NCBI GenBank assembly: GCA_033675265.1
Contig: JAUJYZ010000616.1
Span: 1-64,000 of the forward strand
DNA: 64,000 nt
Direction of reading: 5' to 3'
Source: Actinostola sp. cb2023
Lineage: Eukaryota > Cnidaria > Anthozoa > Actiniaria > Actinostolidae
Under the pieces are notes generated by a model, which was not told the origin of the DNA, made no database searches, and saw only the letters and a program-made list of their open reading frames with translations. Numbering within the stretch: position 1 is the stretch's first letter; each line of letters opens with the position of its first letter. The position numbers and the translations under genes were made by a program. Below are positions 34,201-60,990 of this stretch, in pieces.

Positions 34201-37200
34201 TTAAAAGTCCAACTATTTTTACCCTCAATTAAAGGGGGACTAGTACGTAAATCGTTCAAAGTTTGATTTAGCTGAAACTTCACTGAAATAATCTCAAAGA
34301 CCCATACAATCACTGGTTAATTTTTTTCTCAAAAATTCCAATTGGAAGTAATACATTTTTATGAATCTTTAGAGGTGTCAGTGACGTCACTGACTCAACC
34401 CAAACAATCAACACGGCTTCGCTCCATACATTGCTTCATGCTTATTAATGTCTTGAATCATTTTATTTCTATGAAGCTAAACGTTTGTGTGAAGGGGTTT
34501 TCTTACCTTGTATGTGCTTAGGATTGATTCTTTGACTAGTTTTCTTCAATACAGAGCTGTTATCTGAACAAACCGTTCAGATATTTTGATCACAAAATAC
34601 AAAGAAATGTATGCAGCTGAGTTTGGGTTGAGTCAGTGACGTCACTGACACCTCTAAAGATTCATAAAAATGCATTACTTCCCATTGGAATTTTTGAGGA
34701 AAAAATTAACCAGTGATTGTATGGGTCTTTTAGATTATTTCAGTGAAGTTTCAGCTAAATCAAATTTTTAACGATTTACGTACTAGTCCCCCTTTAAAGA
34801 AAATGATATTGACCTGCTCTACGTACTTTGACATAAAAATATCATCCAATAAAACATCTAGAAAGCCCTTTGTTCTTAATTATACAACTCTGAGTCAACG
34901 TCTGGTGAACTGAGCTTTCTGTAAATGTTCATAACGCTAGTATTTTACCGACTGTCTTATTTATATTCCAATACAGTGACCCCTTGAGGGGCTAAAACTA
35001 CGATATAATGCAGATTTTCGTCAGGAGAACTTTAACACTGTTCCTTCGATATAATAACAATACGACAGATAAGACGGCTTTCACTGTCGCAAGTGGAGCT
35101 ATCTTGTCTGTCACTTACAGGGATTAAAAAAGCCTTTTTAAATTCTAAGTAAGGGAGAAAAAGCCCAGTTGGACAAATGAATACTTGTCATGGTCTTTGA
35201 CTATCGTCCAATTGTGTTTATAACGCGCAGCATGGGTGTATTTGAGGGCTGATATTATTTTTTGGAACGCTTCGTAAACATGTTAGAGAAAAATAAAGCC
35301 ATTCTGTCAGATTAGTTCCGGATATGCTCTTCGATTCTAAAGCAAAGAGGATTATACAAAAAGCTCTCTGCAGCCTTTTCAAATGACGCTCCTTTGGCCT
35401 GAGAGCAAGACAAACAATAATCACGGTTCAGTTGTTTTGTCTGGTATAAATTATTATTTGAAAAAAAAAAAAAATACTTGCTTCATAATAACATTAATAT
35501 TGACCATACTTGACCTCTCAAAAAAATGTTACATTGTCTTGTTTGAAAATAGGCCCCAAAAAATTACAGTTTCCTAATCAGCCGCAGATAAAAATAAATG
35601 TCATATAGTCTACTAGATCAAATAGAGCTACCGCTGTTTTATTTCTTCAGAGAAGCCTTCTGCTCTCTGTTGATTCAATGATATGTTTCATACTGTATTT
35701 CGCTACTGAAAAAAATATGTCGGATGAACGATTGCTAGTCAACCGGCTAAGAGTGGGTGGATTCACTCTTGAACGTTCTACAAATTGAATATATATGTAC
35801 ATATCTTTATAAATCTGCATTTGTCATTCTATTTTGTACTTCAGAATTCGAGGCAAAATTAAAGGTGATTGTCTGACACCCTGGCTAATTTTTATGTTCT
35901 TGTCAAATTGGGAACTCGCGGAGTTCATTTCGTTTGGCGGAGCCTCCGTGTTAATTGTACGCTATAATATTCGACACATCGTGACTCAAAGCGTCACTGC
36001 GCTGACCGTGCGCCACACAAGAATGCGTCTTACAAAAATCCAAATCGATAACATAGCTACGTGTATGGGTTAATCCAAGCTTCATAGGCATCTGTCGCTC
36101 ACCATACAAGGTAAAAGCAGAAATGTCGACATTCAAAAAATTACAAAGCCTTCCTGAGAAAGAGTGATATTCAGAACTGTACGTTTTAAGAGAAAGGCGA
36201 CTCCAAAATACCCGATGTTGGAGCACAGTTTTTTTGAGTTAATATCGTACGAGTCATCCAAAAATAAGGCATCCACCAAGGCACCAACCCACTATAAAAT
36301 TGCCAAGAATTGCTTCACAGAATTTCTACGTAATTGTAAGATTTGTCGATTGTCCAATAAAAAAACTATATGTCAAAACACAGGTGATGTTCTTGAACTG
36401 TTTCTGGTGACCGCATTCAGTTGAATATACATTCTAGAATATTTAATCATTTACTGGTTTCGAAGAATCGCGACAACAAAAGTCCAAACATGAACAAAAA
36501 TTGTCCGCCGAGATTGGCCCCGTGACCTTTACAGATGAGCCCATCCATCGTAGTATGCAAATTTGGAACGACGCTCTAGCTTAGTTACGCACAGTTTGCT
36601 CCAGAATGGTTGACATGAATCCTTTATGATACTTGTCAAAGAATGGGGTCTAGTACTGAAATCGTGTGAACCCACGACGTGAAAGAAACTCTCTTAATCC
36701 GGGTTGTGAATTCTAAAAAAAAACTATAAATTAATGGTCTGCGAAGTAATTGTGAGTCTGTGATTGTTCGAATTTGTTGTCAATGGGGTCTAGTACTGAA
36801 ATCGTGTGAACCCACGACGTGAAAGAAACTCTCTTAATCCGGGTTGTGAATTCTAAAAAAAAACTATAAATTAATGGTCTGCGAAGTAATTGTGAGTCTG
36901 TGATTGTTCGAATTTGTTGTCAATGGGGTCTAGTACTGAAATCGTGTGAACCCACGACGTGAAAGAAACTCTCTTAATCCGGGTTGTGAATTCTAAAAAA
37001 AACCTATAAATTAATGGTCTGCGAAGTAATTGTGGTGATTGTTCGAATTTGTTGTCAGATTAGTGTGGCCTTTGTTTGGCTTTGTACCAATTCATAAGCG
37101 AAAAGAATATCAGGGTTTGGCCAAAGGCTGAACCGTGGGAAAGCATCCTTTGTCTAATTTTAAAAATCAAGTTATGATCAAGAAACAAGGTGCAGGATGC

Positions 37201-37933
37201 TTCGAACGTAATAAAAGTTGCAAAATGCAGTACTTGGGTTGTCCAATCAGCATTCACCGTTTTAAAAGGCATTAATGGCTTATTAATCAATACTTTAAAT
37301 TTGGTGTTAAATTTGGTGGGAAATGCTAATTGCTTCAAAAAAAATTGCAGTATGCAATTCTGACAAAACGAAATTACAGAAAAATAAACAAATGCATAAT
37401 AGTTTATCCAATAACTCGATGGCCTTAGCAGCCGATGATAAATATATGCCACGGAGCAGTTAGTGGAGTTATGTTACTTTGCACAGACAAAATAAAACAT
37501 GGGCGTGTGCAGTGTGATAGTGACTCTAGCATCTCACGAGTTCAACTATCATATTACGCCAGGGACAACTGGCCTGATTCGAAGCGTAAATAAATCGCAT
37601 TTACAGACAAATAAAATCGCAAGGAAATCTGATTTCTTCGTCGAAATTAAAATCGAAAACAAGACTTACCTCAACCGCATGATCCTTCTTTACTTCTTCG
37701 ATCTGGTATTTAAAGCTTCTGTATGCAGCTTCCATATCGCCGAACACTTCTTTGGCCTCGGAAATCTGTTGGAGAGTAATATCTCCTGCATGGCCATGGC
37801 TGCCTCCCTTACTCGAGTACGACTTGACCGATTTGTAGAATGAGCTCGCTCCCGATGATGGTGCATATGAGGTCTCGAAACGAGAGGACGACGAAGACGT
37901 CTTGCTGCTTGACATATCGGCGTTCTCGCTCAT
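24211..37933 (-). CDS. Giant coiled-coil protein gene, complete (5 exons, ~2836 aa)
   Basis: Exons 37933-37670, 33448-27344, 27105-26881, 26642-25237 and 24721-24211 join in phase (0,0,0,2/1) with GT-AG borders, giving about 2836 codons. Residues 1-60 are a Ser-rich head (MSENADMSSSK..., with Gly/Tyr). About 60-2740 is nearly continuous heptad-type sequence rich in Glu, Lys, Leu, Gln and Arg. The last ~100 residues are a Ser/Thr/Gly tail with three Ser-Pro sites, a run of six Asp and a basic end 'KRVVVKSSRSTKR'. No motor, membrane segment, GRIP, calponin or plakin domain is visible. The layout recalls filament-forming or scaffold rods, but the rod is far longer than in intermediate filaments. 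If fully helical it would span roughly 0.4 micrometre (inference). Automated pipelines would probably label it myosin- or golgin-like on composition. It is divergently paired with the paralogue starting at 43659. Confidence 0.88.
24827..24946. repeat. Inverted repeat (foldback) in intron 4
   Basis: Left arm 'aaggaaatctatgatacc' and 'aaaaagagtact'; right arm 'agtactcttttttacggtg' and 'tcatagatttcttt'. Arms are about 34 bp and slightly imperfect, with a ~50-bp spacer. Confidence 0.8.
25079..25215 (+). mobile_element. SINE/LINE 3' tail with long (ATT)n
   Basis: 'gtaaaaagcattgagtttt' then 'gaaatgcgtttttaag' then about 26 ATT units. The same order of blocks occurs at 57611-57735, at 42868-42935 and, inverted, at 3580-3690, marking the 3' end of a shared element family. 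Confidence 0.6.
25237..26642 (-). CDS. Giant coiled-coil gene, exon 4
   Basis: 1406 nt, beginning 'LLDAYKKIADLDAALQ' after acceptor 'tgtccacag' and ending two bases into a Lys codon at GTAAGC. It is coiled coil with two linker regions, 'SGAGDLFSAPGDDIDG' (about 25990-26035) and 'SKSSIEDYDDSTSY', the latter followed by 'AVLQAAYKRA'. Confidence 0.92.
26881..27105 (-). CDS. Giant coiled-coil gene, exon 3
   Basis: 225 nt, 75 codons, phase 0 at both ends. Acceptor 'tctcgacag', donor GAA|GTAAAC (a weaker +4/+5). Encodes 'IDPEDALEWKKRNAELEQ...' and continues as heptads to '...EAQQKE', joining smoothly to exon 4. Confidence 0.88.
27344..33448 (-). CDS. Giant coiled-coil gene, exon 2 (6.1 kb rod exon)
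   Basis: A 6105-nt exon, 2035 codons in one uninterrupted frame, from AG|GTACGC ('VRKLQMEIENLKRQ') to AGG|GTAAGG ('DLQSRNR'). It encodes almost the entire rod. The heptads are interrupted at intervals by short Ser/Pro/Gly- or acid-rich linkers: 'VESAPEEDLF' (about 33137-33167), 'LGGTTGK', 'SANESSGF', 'NASSTHDTRY', 'IENSGEGH', 'TTVESAPDWES' (about 28747-28790), 'GDQTDAPGI' and 'VQSAPQSSLF' (about 27590-27635). Several linkers are followed by a motif like 'DLDAAYKKL'. Internally repetitive, it probably grew by duplication. Antisense and out-of-frame ORFs across it are shadows. Confidence 0.93.
34229..34797. mobile_element. MITE with TTAA target duplication (piggyBac-type)
   Basis: TTAA at 34229-34232 is followed by AGGGGGACTAGTACGTAAAT, and the exact inverse, ending CCCCCT, is followed by TTAA at 34794-34797. 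The inverted arms extend about 170 bp, through 'gtcagtgacgtcactgac', with a few mismatches. The internal ~200 bp are non-coding. TTAA duplication and excision are the hallmark of piggyBac-family transposases, so this is probably a non-autonomous derivative mobilised in trans. Confidence 0.85.
36642..37057. repeat. 140-bp unit in three tandem copies
   Basis: Units start at 36642, 36782 and 36922 ('aatggggtctagtactgaa'). The first two are nearly identical. The third has one A-run change and a short deletion near its end. It lies in intron 1 of the giant coiled-coil gene. Confidence 0.95.
37670..37933 (-). CDS. Giant coiled-coil gene, exon 1 (start, head domain)
   Basis: Begins at ATG 37933 (A at -3) and ends GAG|GTAAGT in phase 0, 88 codons. 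A GTG three codons upstream is not used as a start in animals. It encodes the Ser-rich head 'SSKTSSSSSRFETSY', a Gly/His patch, and then the first rod motif 'FGDMEAAYRSFKYQ'. The end aligns with exon 1 of the paralogue ('FIDLEAAYKRFQLQ'), including the same intron position. Confidence 0.9.
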
Positions 37934-40900
37934 GATGCTCACTGTTTGTTTGCAAACTTCAGGGATCTGTTTTCAAATGGTGGATGGGAAACACGGCTTG
38001 GATATCGCGAGTGATCCAGAAAGGTTGGTGTGTGGCAGATTTTAGATGCGGCTTGATCTACACACCCTTCTCGTCGCTCTACAGGTCTACAGAGAACGTT
38101 TCTGTAAATAAGACCCAAGGGACTAGCATTAGTTGAATCGACCCAAGGGTTTTTGTAGGGCCACTGTCATTTACATAGTTAGGACCGCCTAGAATGTACG
38201 CCCTAGTCATCAAGAAGTTGACATGCACACATGCTCATTGACCCGACCAGAAATTTCCCTATTTGTATGTTTCTAGATGATTTTATGTATATTGTCTTTG
38301 AGATCGGTTATCATAAATTATAGGGTTCACGATCCTCTTCTAGTCACAAAAATCCCTTCTTCAAAACGTCAAGCTCCTGAAGACGGACTTCTTTGGCAAA
38401 CCGAACCAATTTTTCACGAAGGTAAGTGACTTTTTCTTTTGGTATCTTATTTCTACCTTCTATTGGAAGCCCTTGCGCTCTAGGCTCGCTTTATTCCAAA
38501 GATTTCCGAAAAGAAGCGCTTGCATTTTCGTACTTTGCGCGCCACGGGTGATAGTAATGATTAACTATGCAGACATTGGTGACAACAAATTCAAGCTGGA
38601 CGGACAGCTTTTTCCTCGAGATCAAACATTCATCAAGTTAGTCTACCGCTTGGGAAAGCTGTTCGAGAACACACTATGGGCCTTAAATGGTAACTGTTAT
38701 GAAAATGTTCGAAATTACGAGCCAGCGCCTAAAACATGGTAACTGTCTGGCTACACAAGAGAAAGCGGTCCAGGGTGTTGTGTGACACACGTATGCAAAT
38801 GAGCTAAAGTCACTTTCAATGGCTTCGAGGTGTTTATACCAGAATCAACGAGATTCATTCTTGCGTATTCTAGATTATTAAAACTCAAGCGCGCTATTTT
38901 ACAGGGATAAAATCAACGCGAAATCCCTATAACATCAATTAAAATGTTGCGACAACCATCGCCTCGAATTTCCAGTCGGGTCAACAACTTTTTTTCTCCA
39001 ATAAAAACTCGAGCGATGTAGTTTCACAACAAACTTTCACAGACATCTCGACCGAAGGTCAAAAACTATGAGGACCGTGAGAGTGTGAGCCAAGGTAGCA
39101 CTAGGGGGTTGTGAGAATTAACCGAATCAAAATGAATTTTTGAAAACAAATAGACCCAGAGGTTAGCTAAATAGACTCTGTCTACGGTTTGTTTATAGGA
39201 CACGGTGGATTAAAAATACCGTGGGAACAAAGAATTGAGACTTGGTGTGTTAGTACTCTTGCATTTCGAGATCCCGAGTCCATTGTTTCCCAACTAAGGC
39301 TGATGATTATACGACGTAAAGAAACTTCATATCATCGTTTATAATCTCTCTCATAATTAATCTTCTTGATCGAGGTATTATTTATGTGGATCACTGAGAT
39401 CACTGAAGCCTGGAACATCAAGCCCAGCTATAATGCAATCCCGTTTAACGTTCGCTAAATCACCTACAAATAAGGCGATATGGGTTTAATTGCACCGAGA
39501 TCTTTTATATCTTCGATTAATTTCACTGTCAAACAGCATCATCAACTGATATTGCTGCACGAAGATGTCATCTTGTAACTTTATATGGACGAAATAGAAT
39601 TTATTTTACAGAGCAAAAAAGTACAACCTTGAAATTACCACGATATTTCTATTCTTAGATAACTAATCCAATGTATTCGCTGCGTATAAATAATACATCA
39701 AACTCACTTCCACAAAATGGCACTGCGGAGGAATGCAAAAGTTTATCAAACTTTTTTCTCCCGTTATTATGATATCCAGCGTTGTTTTAATAGGATGAAG
39801 GTGTGACCAGGCTTTCGACACGGGATTAACAGTTTCTAATAAGATTGTACGCGAGAAAACAAAAAGCATGTTCCCTGCTGAGAATGGGAAACTTCGGGAA
39901 TCCTTGGGAATACGAAGAAACTGAGCATCCAGCCCCCTTGGACTCGCAAATGAAAAGCCATGAAGGGTTTTCAGCAGTACGGATAGCAGTAAGGATCCAT
40001 TGGTTCAAAGGATTGCTCTATGAGCTTCAGGTTGAAGATTACATTAGAAATAATTATAACAATGAAATTATTACCAAATAAAACAAAGTGTGAAAGATGA
40101 TTAAGCAAATTACAAACAGAGGGGGTTGCGGATGTAAGGTTTACGCTTGAGTAATTCCAACGCTGAAGACGATGCTCAAAGGAAACTTAGAGCGAAAGAA
40201 CCGTCCATTTTCCGGCGTTATCTCTGAAAATGAGCTGATCTATTTTGAGGTTGTAAGGTTCCTTCTACTTGATTGTACCACTTTGAATTTATGATTAATT
40301 GCACTTCGTCCCACTGCGCACAGTCAGCGTCGTTTGGGCCCGCAATCATGAACGACGCAGGACGCCGTCGTCAATCGATGGGAACCTTGTAGATGTCAAG
40401 GGTTCGATCAAATATATTCTAGCAACTTAATAATACAAACAATTATACCGCAAGACTTTTCGAGTAAACAGTCCATGTTTAGGTATTAACAGTGCCATAA
40501 GACGATTCTAGAAATCTATATGCAAAATAGTACCAATTCAAGTCACGTATTAAAAACGAGATTGTGCAAGCGAAGCTGTTGTGGTCACTATCAGGTGATC
40601 GGGAGCAGTGGGGCGACGCTATTGCTATAAGAGGGCTGTAGGTCCAGTGAACAGCATCGTGAATCAGCAAGCATATATGTGTTGACACGGGATGCAAATG
40701 CCATTCGTTTTGCAAATGCAATTAATAAATAAATCTCTGATTGCAGCATCTTGGAAGGTGTGAGCACGGTTCCGCTACTCGGGCAGTTTTTTCCGTGAAA
40801 TTATTCGTTGTGAGTCCTGTTGTTTTCGACGAGTCGATTTGCAATTTTCTCAGACTAGTGGCGTCTGAAGGCTCATTAAATAAAGTCATTCTGGAGTGAC

Positions 40901-41606
40901 ATGAACACGCATGGCACCTGTCAACAGTTGACACTGAAAAGTTTTAGAATCATTGAAAGAAAAGTTGCGAAAATCATTAAGTAAGAAGTGTTTGGTCTTC
41001 GACTTCTAATTGGTACATTGTGTACCAATAGCATTGACTACACAATAAATGCCATTGATGATGCACTAATATAAATGATAGTCACCACTTATCTCCTATA
41101 AGACCCCATATCCATCTATGACAATGACTGTTATCGATCATCCTTTGTCCTCCAGCAGTAAGTGGTCGCCCTTAGCAAGCTATTACGATATCTTTATCAA
41201 ACACACGTATCTAGTTCGCTCAGCCTCGTATATCAACAACATAGTACCCATCTCTGAAGCAACCTCTTGGAACTGGTGCAGCCTTTCAAGGTCTTTTTCT
41301 CGTTTGCTTGATTGACAAATTATAGTTTCGTGGCCTCGGTTGCCATTCACAGGCAGTGAACCCGAAGTGTTTAAAAGAAAGTAGTTGGTAATGACTTTAA
41401 TGCATAGATTAATCAGAGTTTGATTATTTTAGTGACAGATTTCACTATAAAAGGAATTGTCGGACACTGCGGCTTACAAATTAAAGAGGTCAATTGAAAT
41501 AGACACAGAACAATAACACAATCATATTTGTAATTTATAGTATATGTATGTATCTTATGTACCAAAGATGGTATTTGTTGGATTAAAGATTATTATTATT
41601 ATCATC

Positions 41607-41720
41607 TATATTAAATTTAGAGGGGAAAAAAGAAGAAAAATCTATATTAAATTTAGAAAAAAAAGAAGAAGAAAAAAATCTATGTTAAATTTAGAATAAA
41701 GATTTGTTAATTTAGAAGAA
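41607..41720. repeat. A-rich degenerate tandem repeat
   Basis: 'ctatattaaatttag' followed by purine runs (aaaagaagaaa) repeats three times with a period of about 35-50 bp. Confidence 0.7.
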
Positions 41721-42149
41721 AGAATTTCCTTTTTCTCAAAAGGAAAAAATCTTTTTTTTCTATTCCAGATTTTCCCAAATGAACTAAAAAATTGAGATGT
41801 CAGAAACGCTTCAAAAATTTTGAAAAGTTGACATCACATGTTACTTTATCTCATTGCATCTAAATCCACAACCTACTGTCTTAAGCCCTTTTTAAGAAAA
41901 TCTGGATTAAAAATCTCAGCATTGATGTCGCATTATTTATGCTCTTCAAAATGAAGCTTTTTTACTCTAAATTCGTGTCGATCGTGAAGAATATCGATAT
42001 TATGGCTCAAGATTCAATCGGAGTTGAAGTTGTACACAATTTTGTTACAGTTATAAAATGATTTTCCACATCGACTCCTGCAAAGTAAAGTTCCTAACTA
42101 TTTTGTTTTCTTTCCTCTTTTTACACGGTAAACGCTGGGTCTGCGAACT

Positions 42150-42240
42150 TTTCCCTCCAGACTCAGTGAAGACGAGTTTTTAGAATCCCGTGGACGCGTT
42201 CCCGGGATCGGATTTTCTCTCGTCTGAGTCTGGAGGGAAA
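42150..42240. repeat. Hairpin (TTCCCTCCAGACTCA)
   Basis: 'ttccctccagactca' pairs with 'tgagtctggagggaa' across about 60 bp that also contain a GGGATC/CCCGTG-rich centre. A short foldback. Confidence 0.75.
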
Positions 42241-42867
42241 AGAGGGACTGTTCACAGTCTATTAACCTTCTTGCCATACTATGTAATTATTTGAGGATAT
42301 GATGCTGATGACGATCAGAGACAGTTTTGAGTAATCTTGAATGACCCCATTTTTCAGTATTGCGGAATTGAACACGAAAGAATCGATAAGTTCATCTTGT
42401 TGTCTCTCTGGGTCAAAATGAGCCAGACATCTTAATCTAAATACGTCTACGTTTTTTTCCCATCAATAAATAGAGGTTATTAGTCGGCTAAGCATCTAAT
42501 ACGGTTGTGTATTTTTACGAGTCATTTGGTATTTTGGCGAGCCTTTAGGCGATAAGTTGTTTATTATATTTTTTTGTCAAAGAAACTAGCTATTCTGGTG
42601 AAAGAAAAACAACAAATTACAGTGAAAACTTGGAAATCTCTGTACGAGCGCGCGCTAGCCAATGTAGAATTCTCGCACGCTGATTGGTTAATTTTCATCG
42701 CACGATTCTGAATGAATGATTGGAAAGCCAGTTTGAAGTAACTACCCAATACGGTCCCATATTTCGCGCGTTCTTGTGCATATTTCGTGCGTTCTTTGAC
42801 AAAAAATATAATAAAAATAGATATTAAAACTACTAAACTACAATTTATATCACAGTCGCTTCATCGG

Positions 42868-42940
42868 TTGAAAAGCGCATTGAGACAATGAGTGAAATGC
42901 GCTATATAAGAACCGACATTTATTTTATTTTTATTTATAG
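42868..42940 (+). mobile_element. SINE/LINE 3' tail
   Basis: 'gttgaaaagcgcattgagac', then 'gaaatgcgctatataagaa', then TTTATTTTATTTTT. Same block order as at 57611-57735 and the best-preserved GCGC version. Confidence 0.55.
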
Positions 42941-43658
42941 AATCGGACTTCACTTGATATTTTGATGTCGAGTCACCATCTGTGTTAGTAGGACTTGGGG
43001 TGTTCATGAAATTCAAATATCACTCGAGGCCGGCAATGTTCTCGTACATTATCTCTATGGAGGTCGCTCAAAAAAAATCAAAATTGCGCCGCGGTACCGC
43101 ATTAAAGCCACTATAACCCTCCACGATGAAATGAAATAAAATAAATAAAGGAATCATTTGTTATTTGTATTGCATTTCCAGACTGAAACTCTGTTCCTGG
43201 CAGCTCACTTCAGCAGAAAGTGTTCAGAGGTTATCTTAAGAAAGAATGAACCACATATTTTGATGACTTGATCGAAGGTATGTTTGATGTATTTTTGGGT
43301 TGGTGTAAAATCAGTAGAGATAAAAGTTAGGGCGTTGCCTGCCGAAGTCATAATATCAGATCTAATGTAAAGCAAGATGTAAGCGAGCTTCATTTTGATT
43401 GGCAGTTCGGAAAAATAAAAGTTGAGCTATTGCCAGAAAAGGCTACGGTACTGCCAGAGTTCACCCATGCGAGGGCCATACACTGAAAGATCATTTGCAT
43501 ATGCCAACTTTGAAAATAAAGTCTCGAAGTTTCGAATAAATTACTTGCTAGATTGAACTTATCATCTTGTGATGTTCCTACAGGGTCGGTTGTCGATAGA
43601 ACGTTCAATCCATTCAAATTACAATCGGAAAAAAACCTCGAAACGAACCTAACCGGTC

Positions 43659-58545
<14,887 letters not shown>

Positions 58546-58559
58546 GTACGTGATGGTAA

Positions 58560-60628
58560 AAATATAATGAAATAGGATAGAACAGGATGGAACGGGATGA
58601 GGTGGGATGGAATAGGATTGTAATGCTAGAAGAGGGTGAGAGCACAAATAAGGATAGGATAGGATGAGGAGGGGCGGAATAGGATTGTTAGGAGAAGATG
58701 AGAGCATAAATAAAGATTGGATGAAATAAAATTGTATGGACAAATGGATAGTAAGAACGGGAGAGCATTGGTGGGATGGGATACAACGGGATGGGATACA
58801 ACAGAATGAGGTGGGATGGAATAGGACTGTTAGGAGAGGATGAGAGCACAAATAAGGATTGAATAAAATAACAATGGGATGGACAACTGGATAGTAAGGA
58901 AAGGAGAGCATTGGTGGGATGGGATAGGACAAGATGAGGTGGAATGTAGAGTATAGAGTATAGTATGAGAGTATAAATAAGCGTTGGATAAAATAACAAT
59001 GGGATGGACAACTGGATAGCAAGGATAGGAGAGCATTGGTGGGATGGGAGGCATGAGACAAGATGAGGTGGAATGTAAAGTATAGAGTATAGTATGAGAG
59101 TATAAATAAGCGTTGGATAAAATATCAATGGGATGGACAACTGGATAGCAAGGAAAGGAGAGCATTGGTGGGATGGGATAGGACAAGATGAGGTGGAATG
59201 TAGAGTATAGAATATAGTATGAGAGTATAAATAAGCGTTGAATAAAATAACAATGGGATGGACAACTGGATAGCAAGGAAAGGAGAGCATTGGTGGGATG
59301 GGAGGCATGGGACAGGATGAGGTGGGATGTAGAGTATAGAATATAGTATGAGAGTATAAATAAGCGTTGAATAAAATAACAATGGGATGGACAACTGGAT
59401 AGCAAGGATAGGAGAGCATTGGTGGGATGGGAGGCATGGGACAAGATGAGGTGGAATGTAGAGTATAGAGTATAGTATGAGAGTATAAATAAGCGTTGGA
59501 TAAAATAACAATGGGATGGACAACTGGATAGCAAGGATAGGAGAGCATTGGTGGGATGGGAGGCATGGGACAAGATGAGGTGGAATGTAGAGTATAGAGT
59601 ATAGTATGAGAGTATAAATAAGCGTTGGATAAAATAACAATGGGATGGACAACTGGATAACAAGGAAAGGAGAGCATTGGTGGGATGGGATAGGACAAGA
59701 TGAGGTGGAATGTAGAGTATAGAGTATAGTATGAGAGTAGAAATAAGCGTTGGATAAAATAACAATGGGATGGACAACTGGATAGCAAGGATAGGAGAGC
59801 ATTGGTGGGATGGGAGGCATGGGACAAGATGAGGTGGAATGTAGAGTATAGAGTATAGTATGAGAGTAGAAATAAGCGTTGGATAAAATAACAATGGGAT
59901 GGACAACTGGATAGCAAGGAAAGGAGAGCATTGGTGGGATGGGATAGGACAAGATGAGGTGGAATGTAGAGTATAGAATATAGTATGAGAGTATAAATAA
60001 GCGTTGGATAAAATAACAATGGGATGGACAACTGGATAGCAAGGATAGGAGAGCATTGGTGGGATGGGAGGCATGGGACAAGATGAGGTGGAATGTAGAG
60101 TATAGAGTATAGTATGAGAGTATAAATAAGCGTTGGATAAAATAACAATGGGATGGACAACTGGATAGCAAGGATAGGAGAGCATTGGTGGGATGGGAGG
60201 CATGGGACAAGATGAGGTGGAATGTAGAGTATAGAGTATAGTATGAGAGTATAAATAAGCGTTGGATAAAATATCAATGGGATGGACAACTGGATAGCAA
60301 GGAAAGGAGAGCATTGGTGGGATGGGATAGGACAAGATGAGGTGGAATGTAGAGTATAGAGTATAGTATGAGAGTATAAATAAGCGTTGGATAAAATAAC
60401 AATGGGATGGACAACTGGATAGCAAGGAAAGGAGAGCATTGGTGGGATGGGAGGCATGGGACAGGATGAGGTGGGATGTAGAGTATAGAATATAGTATGA
60501 GAGTATAAATAAGCGTTGAATAAAATAACAATGGGATGGACAACTGGATAGCAAGGAAAGGAGAGCATTGGTGGGATGGGAGGCAGGGACAAGATGAGGT
60601 GGAATGTAGAGTATAGAGTATAGTCAGG
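58560..60628. repeat. 125/129-bp minisatellite C
   Basis: About 15 units containing 'caatgggatggacaactgg', 'aggagagcattggtggg' and 'tagagtatagtatgagag'. Two unit lengths occur, 129 bp with 'ggaggcatgggac' and 125 bp with 'ggataggac' at that place. The first ~300 bp are degenerate GGGAT-rich precursors, beginning about 15 bp after the exon-2 donor of the coiled-coil paralogue. Minus-strand frames of up to 634 codons run through it only because the unit lacks stops. Confidence 0.96.
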
Positions 60629-60990
60629 AGCCCATTACTAGGAGCCTTCCTCTCCTATAATAGGTTTGTGTGACATCAAATGCACAAATTGAGTTAAAAA
60701 TAGAACACTCATTAAAAATTCCGCGCGATTAACCAATCATGTCGCGTCTTACACAATAGGAATTTGACGTCAGATTCAACCGAAAGCGTACCGTGTAGTT
60801 CCAGTGATTCTAATAAAAGAATCAGAATCTAGTGAAATTTCAGATCAGTTTCGTCGTTTGCCGACTTCAGTACTTCATCAAGCGAGGAAGAACAATGATT
60901 GAAAAAACATTATTAAAAAAAAAACAAAAAAAAAAGCAACTCCAGGTATTATTATTTATATCAAAACTTCAAGTGCGAGAACTGTACAGG
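60629..60990 (+). other. Intronic AT-rich DNA
   Basis: No gene or clear element. Contains 'aaccaatcatgtcgcg', similar in style to mobile-element pieces elsewhere in the window. Confidence 0.45.

Larger units (their letters stand above)
33449..37669 (-). other. Intron 1 of the giant coiled-coil gene
   Basis: A 4.2-kb intron with donor GTAAGT and acceptor 'actatgaacag'. It holds a GC-rich imperfect hairpin (about 33585-33700), a TTAA-flanked MITE (34229-34797), a 140-bp triplicate (36642-37057) and otherwise unremarkable AT-rich DNA. No further exon recognised. Confidence 0.8.
37943..43658. other. Intergenic interval between divergent paralogues
   Basis: 5.7 kb between the two start codons, so it should carry both promoters. 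I saw no TATA box or other element that I can place with confidence and no convincing exon. It contains an A-rich tandem repeat (41607-41720), a hairpin (42150-42240), and a mobile-element tail (42868-42935). Short open frames in it look random. Confidence 0.6.

Noticed and set aside
24211..37933. Identity as myosin heavy chain, golgin or intermediate filament protein
   Set aside because: No motor domain, no GRIP domain or C-terminal membrane anchor, and the rod is several times longer than an intermediate-filament rod; similarity in composition alone is not enough.
37601..37942. Translation start at 37942 for the giant gene
   Set aside because: That codon is GTG. The first ATG in frame is at 37933 with A at -3.
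58688..60592. Minus-strand open frames of 634, 574 and 361 codons
   Set aside because: They run through a 125/129-bp minisatellite that lacks stops in several frames. The peptide is just the translated repeat and three overlapping frames are equally open.
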